Positions 59,480-64,000 of a DNA stretch of 64,000 bases are shown here, one piece after another. The stretch comes from Geomonas azotofigens. GTDB taxonomy: Bacteria; Desulfobacterota; Desulfuromonadia; Geobacterales; Geobacteraceae. The DNA is taken from contig NZ_JAHLME010000005.1 of NCBI RefSeq assembly GCF_018919395.1, positions 1 through 64,000 on the forward strand, given 5' to 3'. Position 1 is the stretch's first letter, and the number at the start of each line of letters is the position of its first letter. The notes beneath the pieces were generated by a model. The model was given only the letters and a program-made list of their open reading frames with translations, ran no database searches and was not told where the DNA came from. A program made the translations under genes and the position numbers.

Positions 59480-61483
59480 TCAAAACGACCTCCTGAGGGA
59501 GATGCCGATACCCTCGCCGACCGACCACCCCGCGCCGGAGTAGGTCCAGGAGAGGTTGGAGTTGAGCACCGCCGACAACTTGCCGAACTTCCCCTCCACG
59601 TTGGCCCCGAGGTTGGTGCTGTGCGACATCGCCCCCCCCTGGAGCAGGACGTTGGCGTAGTTGGCGGTGAAACTGCCGAGGAGCCTGCCGAAGGCGCGCC
59701 GGTACGAGCTCTGCAAGGTGGCGCTGTTGGACCAGAACGACGCTCCCGAGTCGGAGGAGAGGGTGCTCCAGCGGTCGGCCGCCGACAGGGTGAGGTCGCC
59801 GTAGGCGAAGGGACCGCCGTAGCGCCAGGAGGTGCTCAGGTAGTAGACGTCGCCGGCGTACCCCTTGTCGTACCCGGTTTCCGCCGAGAGGGTGTGGCGC
59901 TTGAGTCTCGCCGTCGCCCCGGTGTCGACGTGACGGGTTTCGGTGAGGGTGAGGCCGGTGGCGTCCCCCTTGCGCAGGCTCGTGTCGGACATGTGCGCGT
60001 TGAGGTAGATGCGGTACTTGCTGCCGTACAGGTCGAGCGCGCTGTTGAAGCCGTGGCTGGTTGAAACGGTGGAGATGCCGGGGTCCTGGCGGTAGCTGTA
60101 GGAGATGAGCACGTCGGTGTCGCCGGGAAAGGTGTTGAGGAGCTCGATGCCGTCGGCGACCACCTTGTAGTACGACGCCGGGTAGGTGAGCAGCGACTGG
60201 GCCCCCTTCACCTCGAGCGTGGCGGGGTCGAAGCTTGGGTGCGCGAGGGTGATGTGCCGCAAGAGGTCGGCCGGGATGGTCCACTGTTCGTTCAGGACGC
60301 TGACCGTGGCGACGTCGCCGTTGCGCTCCAAAAGCCCCTTGCCGTAGGAGTACGACGCGCTGAAGGCGCTCGCCTCGGGGAGTTTCTTGCGGTAGCTGAA
60401 GGACAGGCCGGCGTTGTAGGAGTTGTTGCTGCCCCGGTCGAACTCCTCGCTGGTGGCGGAGACGCTCACCCCCGTGGTGAGACTCCCCATCAGCGTCTGC
60501 TGCAGTTGCGCCGACACGCCGCGGTTGTCGCTGGAAGCCGACTCCGAGCGGTTCTTGCTGCTGAAGGCGCTGACACTGCCGTCGAGCTTCTTGCCGAACT
60601 GCCACCCCAGGAAACCGTTGAGGCTGGAACTGTCGAGGGTGTAGATCCCGGCGGTCTGCTGCAAGGAGCTGTTCAGGGTGAGGTGGCGCGCCAGGCCGGC
60701 GTCGGTGTGCCATTCCCCCTGGTACCCCGCCTGCACCATGCCGGTCCTGCTCTCCCCCCCGGCGGCACCTCGCAGCACGCTCGAATCGCTCTTGGCGAGG
60801 CTCGCGGCCAGGGTGATCTTGCCGAACTCCTGCAGGTCGGGGACCGCGTTGAAGCTCAGGCTGTCGCTTGATTGCCTCGTGTTGACGGCGAGGCCGCTGG
60901 TCTGCTGCGTCTGCTGGGTGAAGCTCATCGACGCCGGGACGTACTTGTTCTGGACCGAGAGATGGGCGGTGCGGATGTCCGTTTCCGACTGGTAGGAGGG
61001 GCTAAAGGGGGGCGAGATGGTCTGCCGGCTCGAGGCGGCGCTGAACGCGGCCGGCATGGCCGACAGGGGCAGCAGCTGGCCGAAGATGTTGTAGTGCACC
61101 TGGAACTGGGACGTTTTCCGGTCGCCCAGTTCGTCGTTGGTCCCGTTTTGCTGCCACTCGAGATCGAAGGACGACTGCCCCTTCAAAAGCAGCGGAGAGA
61201 CGAGATAGTAGGCGAAGCCGGCGTTGTAGTCCTCGATCGATTCCTGGGTGGTTTGGCTGCTGGAGAAGTCGCGGCTGACCGCCTTGGAGTTGCTGATGTT
61301 GTACCCGCCCCCGACCGAATGGTAGAAGTCGCGGACGGCGAAGACGGAGAGCGCGCGGGCGTCGTCGCGCCAGCAAACGACGAGGCAAAGCGCCAGGACG
61401 AAGGACGGCGCCACGGCCGGGACCCTGCCCCCCCCCTTTTTTCCACCGCACCGCAGTCGCTGCACCATCCCCATCGAACTCAT
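59480..61483 (-). CDS. Outer-membrane beta-barrel of the electron conduit
   Basis: A 667-residue protein with a signal-like N-terminus (VAPSFVLALCLVVCW) and many alternating amphipathic strands ending in Phe (GIGISLRRSF), typical of a large outer-membrane barrel. It lies between a pentaheme cytochrome and an NHL protein, the order used by porin-cytochrome conduits, in which the barrel sheaths the cytochrome and lets electrons cross the outer membrane. No family name can be given. GAAAAAGGT precedes the ATG. It ends 17 bases before the next gene. Confidence 0.78.
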   Translation of the reverse strand: MSSMGMVQRLRCGGKKGGGRVPAVAPSFVLALCLVVCWRDDARALSVFAVRDFYHSVGGGYNISNSKAVSRDFSSSQTTQESIEDYNAGFAYYLVSPLLLKGQSSFDLEWQQNGTNDELGDRKTSQFQVHYNIFGQLLPLSAMPAAFSAASSRQTISPPFSPSYQSETDIRTAHLSVQNKYVPASMSFTQQTQQTSGLAVNTRQSSDSLSFNAVPDLQEFGKITLAASLAKSDSSVLRGAAGGESRTGMVQAGYQGEWHTDAGLARHLTLNSSLQQTAGIYTLDSSSLNGFLGWQFGKKLDGSVSAFSSKNRSESASSDNRGVSAQLQQTLMGSLTTGVSVSATSEEFDRGSNNSYNAGLSFSYRKKLPEASAFSASYSYGKGLLERNGDVATVSVLNEQWTIPADLLRHITLAHPSFDPATLEVKGAQSLLTYPASYYKVVADGIELLNTFPGDTDVLISYSYRQDPGISTVSTSHGFNSALDLYGSKYRIYLNAHMSDTSLRKGDATGLTLTETRHVDTGATARLKRHTLSAETGYDKGYAGDVYYLSTSWRYGGPFAYGDLTLSAADRWSTLSSDSGASFWSNSATLQSSYRRAFGRLLGSFTANYANVLLQGGAMSHSTNLGANVEGKFGKLSAVLNSNLSWTYSGAGWSVGEGIGISLRRSF

Positions 61484-61490
61484 ACCTTTT

Positions 61491-62066
61491 TCACTTCAGG
61501 AAGTACCTGGAGTCGCCCGAATGGGGATCGTGGCAGTCGATACACCGGACTCCTTTGGCCTGGATCTTGTCATGCATGCCGGCGGCGCTGCGCTCCTCGC
61601 TGTGGCACTTCTGGCACAGCTTGAGCGGGTCCCGCGCCAGGAGGGAGGGGTACGACCCCTCATGGGGGAGATGACACCCAAGACACTCCCCCTCGGCCGC
61701 CGGGCCGTGGGCGTAGCGGTGCTTCAGGATGTTGGGGTGGCACATGAAACAGAGCTCGGTCTCGGGCTTGAGCAGACCGCTTATGGTGGTTTTCTCCGCC
61801 TCGTGGCAGCCGTTGCAACGCTTCTCGGCGTAGGGGGGATGGATGCTCGGCTGGTACACCGGCGCCTGGGCCGTCGCCCCTTTGCCGGATTCGGCCCGCG
61901 CCGCCTTTTGCTCCAGCACCTCCTCGCAGTACTGCTCCACGGGGGGAAGCGCCGGGACCTCGTCGAAGAAGGTGGTCAGGAACCGGTGCGTGGCCGCGGG
62001 CTCGCAGCCGCAAAGAAGCGCCACCGCCACCAGGGCCAGGATCGATCGAGAAAAGAGGCTGCTCAT
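61491..62066 (-). CDS. Pentaheme c-type cytochrome lipoprotein
   Basis: A 191-residue lipoprotein with lipobox LLCGC (Cys near 21) and five CxxCH motifs (CNGCH, CFMCH, CLGCH, CQKCH and CIDCH), several followed by NPH-like or LPH residues (the doubled-CxxCH, OmcA/MtrC-like or c3-type fold). A periplasm-facing heme carrier bound to the outer membrane. Its stop is 7 bases before the barrel ATG, so translation is coupled or close. It probably passes electrons to the barrel. Confidence 0.9.
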   Translation of the reverse strand: MSSLFSRSILALVAVALLCGCEPAATHRFLTTFFDEVPALPPVEQYCEEVLEQKAARAESGKGATAQAPVYQPSIHPPYAEKRCNGCHEAEKTTISGLLKPETELCFMCHPNILKHRYAHGPAAEGECLGCHLPHEGSYPSLLARDPLKLCQKCHSEERSAAGMHDKIQAKGVRCIDCHDPHSGDSRYFLK

Positions 62067-62085
62067 GCCGGCGGCGTCCCCGAGG

Positions 62086-63291
62086 TTACTTCGCGGGGGC
62101 GGGAGCCCCTGCCGCAGCGGCTGGCTGCGCCTCTGGCGCCTTCTCCTTCTCCTTCTTTTTCTCCTCTTCCTTGGCGAGGTTCTCCTCCATCTTGCGGATC
62201 TGCTGCTGCCGCTCCTTCACCAGGGCGTCGTAGTCGACCCCCTGCTTCTTGCCCAGGCCATAGGCGCTGATCTTGTGCGTGCCGAACTGGCTCACCACGA
62301 ACAGCACCCGCTCCACCACGAAATCGGGAGCGGCGAACTTCTGGTAGTAGTCGAGGTCGTCGTCGCTGACCGCCATTCCCGCCGGGACGTTGAGCGAGGC
62401 GGGGGTGCCGGGCTCGCCGAAGGACATGAGCAGCTGGAAGTTCTCGTCGAGCAGACGCACGTTCTGGCTCGCCGCGTCGACGATGTACATGGTGCCGGCC
62501 TTGTCGAACACGATGGAACGGGGGCGGTTGTAGTCGGCGGGACCCGCTCCCATCTTGCCGAACATCCTCAGGGGGTGGCCGTCGCGGTCGAAGTGGACCA
62601 CGCGCCCGTCAAGGTTGGTGACGTAGACCCCTCCCTTGCCGTCCAGGCCGATGGCCAGCGGGGTGAACAGGCGCCCCCGCTCGTCCCCCTCGTTGCCGTA
62701 GCTGCGCACCGGGTTCGAGGTGCGGCGGTCGAAGACCCGGACCAGGCCGTTGCCGGAATCGAGGATGTAGAGGTTGATGTCGTCGACCGCGACCCCCACG
62801 GGCTTCATATCCTCCTCGCCCACGGTCCCGGCGAAGGAGCCGTCGGCGGCGAATTTCACCACCTTCTTGCGTGCCGAGTCCGCCACGTACACGTTCCCCT
62901 CGGCGTCCACGGCGACGGCGATCGGCTTCATCAGTTTCCCCTCGCCCTTGTTCCCCTTGAGCAGCGAGGCCTTCTGCCTGGGGAGGTCGTAGATCACCAC
63001 CTGGGACTGCACGGTGTCGCAGATGTACAGGGCCCCCTTGTGCACCGCGATGCCATAGGGCTTCACCAGGGGGATCGTTTCCACCTGGCTCTCCTTGAGG
63101 TCGAGCAGGGAAACCGACTTCTTGGGCACCACGTCGGTGGAATCGGAGATCTTGGTCAGGTACTGTATGCGCGGCATGTCGGGGGCCGGAGGCCAGAACT
63201 GGGTGATCTTGGTGGGGCCGGACGCGCACCCTCCCAACAGAGCCGACCAGAGAGAAACGATGAAGATGGCTGTTCCGATCCTGTGTGACAT
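62086..63291 (-). CDS. NHL-repeat lipoprotein of the electron conduit (first gene)
   Basis: A 401-residue lipoprotein with lipobox LLGGCAS (Cys about 22). The propeller repeats (IAVHKGALYICDTVQSQVVI, VYVADSARKKVVKFAADG, LYILDSGNGLVRVF and VYVTNLDGRVVHFDRDG) are followed by a charged coiled coil and an Ala/Pro tail. AGGAGGGGTT precedes ATG 63291, and a promoter is at 63325. It is the first gene of the operon NHL, pentaheme cytochrome, barrel, NHL, 12-heme cytochrome. Confidence 0.88.
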   Translation of the reverse strand: MSHRIGTAIFIVSLWSALLGGCASGPTKITQFWPPAPDMPRIQYLTKISDSTDVVPKKSVSLLDLKESQVETIPLVKPYGIAVHKGALYICDTVQSQVVIYDLPRQKASLLKGNKGEGKLMKPIAVAVDAEGNVYVADSARKKVVKFAADGSFAGTVGEEDMKPVGVAVDDINLYILDSGNGLVRVFDRRTSNPVRSYGNEGDERGRLFTPLAIGLDGKGGVYVTNLDGRVVHFDRDGHPLRMFGKMGAGPADYNRPRSIVFDKAGTMYIVDAASQNVRLLDENFQLLMSFGEPGTPASLNVPAGMAVSDDDLDYYQKFAAPDFVVERVLFVVSQFGTHKISAYGLGKKQGVDYDALVKERQQQIRKMEENLAKEEEKKKEKEKAPEAQPAAAAGAPAPAK

Positions 63292-63324
63292 AACCCCTCC
63301 TGGCGCAGAATATAAGCGATCCGA

Positions 63325-63353
63325 TATATATAGCAATGACGGTAAAATGTGAA
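63325..63353 (-). promoter_or_regulatory. Promoter of the conduit operon
   Basis: On the minus strand TTCACA (63353-63348), a 17-base spacer and TATATA (63330-63325), about 35 bases upstream of the first ATG. It follows a strong terminator, so the operon has its own start. Confidence 0.6.
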
Positions 63354-63391
63354 GCGAAATGTCGGCGTGTTAATCAAACGTATCCATAAAA

Positions 63392-63416
63392 AAGGCCGCC
63401 ACGGAGTGGCGGCCTT
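63392..63416 (-). terminator. Terminator of the truncated cytochrome gene
   Basis: A perfect 11-bp stem AAGGCCGCCAC/GTGGCGGCCTT with a 3-base loop is followed by six or more T residues on the minus strand, about 24 bases after the stop at 63440. Confidence 0.92.
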
Positions 63417-63439
63417 CGGGACTGCGGATACCGTTTGGC

Positions 63440-64000
63440 TTACTTGTTGTGGCAGGTCAGGCAGAAGGAGGACTGCACCTGGCTGCCGTAGAGCAGGAAG
63501 CCGCGCATGTTGCCTTCCGGAGCCTTGTTGCCCACGGCGTTGCCGTTGTGGACGTCGTGGCAGGAGGCGCAGGTTACGAAGCCGTTCACGTTGGTGTCGG
63601 ACGGGTCGGTGTAGAGAACGGAGGAGATGGTCTTGCCGGCGCTGCCGTCGGTGGCGGTGAAGGTCTTGGTGGTGACGTTCAGCTCGTAGTCGGTGCCGTT
63701 GGGATCCTGCTTGCCCTGGTAGTCGCTGTAGCGCATCCCGATCGGGTGGTCGTTGGTGAGGCCGCCGGTGCCGGCCATGGCGCTGTAGCCGCCCGCGATA
63801 CCGATGGAGTTGACGCCGCCGCCGCCCAGGGCGGTGTTGAAGGCGTCGCCGGTGGTGACCGGGTTGGTGACGGTCTGGCCGTAGTAGGAGTCGATGGCGA
63901 TGCTGCCGTCATGGCAGGAGAGGCAGAGACGGGACGGTCCGATGAGCGGATCGTACACCTTGTTCTGGCGCTCCGGGTCGAAAGTCTGGCTCACGTAGGT
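63440..64000 (-). CDS. Multiheme c-type cytochrome (5' end outside window)
   Basis: The visible C-terminal 186 residues of a cytochrome with three CxxCH motifs (CLSCH near the right edge, then CASCH and CLTCH). SRLCLSCHDGSIAID, TNDHPIGMRYSD and CASCHDVHNG closely match the 12-heme protein at 56662, so the two are paralogs. The frame is open to base 64000 and the true start lies outside. The stop is at 63440, followed by a terminator, so it is the last gene of another transcript upstream of the conduit operon. Confidence 0.85.
   Translation of the reverse strand, partial: TYVSQTFDPERQNKVYDPLIGPSRLCLSCHDGSIAIDSYYGQTVTNPVTTGDAFNTALGGGGVNSIGIAGGYSAMAGTGGLTNDHPIGMRYSDYQGKQDPNGTDYELNVTTKTFTATDGSAGKTISSVLYTDPSDTNVNGFVTCASCHDVHNGNAVGNKAPEGNMRGFLLYGSQVQSSFCLTCHNK

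Noticed and set aside
59380-60713. A longer NHL protein starting at 60713
   Set aside because: The extension lies in an antisense-like frame of the barrel gene. The lipoprotein signal at 59462 marks the true start.

Overview
The window is high-GC DNA from a member of the Geobacterales (Deltaproteobacteria/Desulfobacterota), most like the Geobacter bemidjiensis / Citrifermentans / Geomonas branch. The evidence is the multiheme c-type cytochromes, a porin-cytochrome cluster with NHL-repeat lipoproteins, an hgcAB mercury-methylation pair, a B12-dependent ribonucleotide reductase, a GEMM-I riboswitch and short interspersed repeats. The species call is an inference.

Layout. 1-3.6 kb: sucD, a tiny ribbon-helix-helix gene and maeB in one coupled operon. 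3.7-4.2 kb: tRNA cluster Pro-Arg-His-Leu (minus strand). 4.4-8.4 kb: rdgB-rph, then a diguanylate cyclase coupled to a beta-helix protein. 8.5-10.9 kb: nrdJ. 11-15.6 kb: accessory genes (DUF3089 lipoprotein, a broken SnoaL-like gene, a truncated HEPN gene next to a RelE-like toxin, a methyltransferase, a crotonase). 15.7-18.9 kb: a GEMM-I riboswitch and terminator upstream of an LPP20/CsgG lipoprotein operon of lower GC. 19.3-21.9 kb: a secreted GDSL hydrolase, an array of 40/41-bp hairpin repeats and an Fn3 protein. 22-31 kb: housekeeping and membrane genes. 31.5-39 kb: a chemoreceptor, a 23-copy 9-bp array, a secreted adenosine deaminase and a His-tailed DMT transporter. 39-42.1 kb: ferredoxin, DUF1540 protein and an arsR-hgcA-hgcB operon. 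42.2-55.9 kb: three giant paralogous octaheme cytochromes with a NarL-type two-component system between them. 56.2-64 kb: a BamE-like lipoprotein and an extracellular electron conduit operon (NHL, pentaheme cytochrome, beta-barrel, NHL, about 12-heme cytochrome), with part of another cytochrome at the right edge.

Most important observation. Three genes here look split by a single in-frame UGA with the frame intact on both sides: hgcA (codon 37) and two of the giant cytochromes (codons 147 and 156). In each, a GC-rich hairpin lies 10-11 nt after the UGA, with its loop 16-18 nt away, the geometry of a bacterial SECIS element. The two cytochrome hairpins differ by compensating changes in two base pairs. 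Without readthrough, the cytochrome heme domains would lose their signal peptides, and HgcA would lose the N-terminus whose start codon is coupled to arsR. I infer that these are unannotated selenoproteins: an HgcA with a vicinal Cys-Sec pair and two selenocysteine-containing octaheme cytochromes. The Sec machinery genes would have to be elsewhere in the genome.

How the genes fit together. The right third is mainly electron-transfer machinery at the cell surface. The giant cytochromes have candidate sigma-54 promoters. The hgcAB operon is under an ArsR-type repressor whose operator covers its promoter. The left part carries central metabolism and second-messenger functions (diguanylate cyclase, riboswitch-controlled surface lipoproteins).
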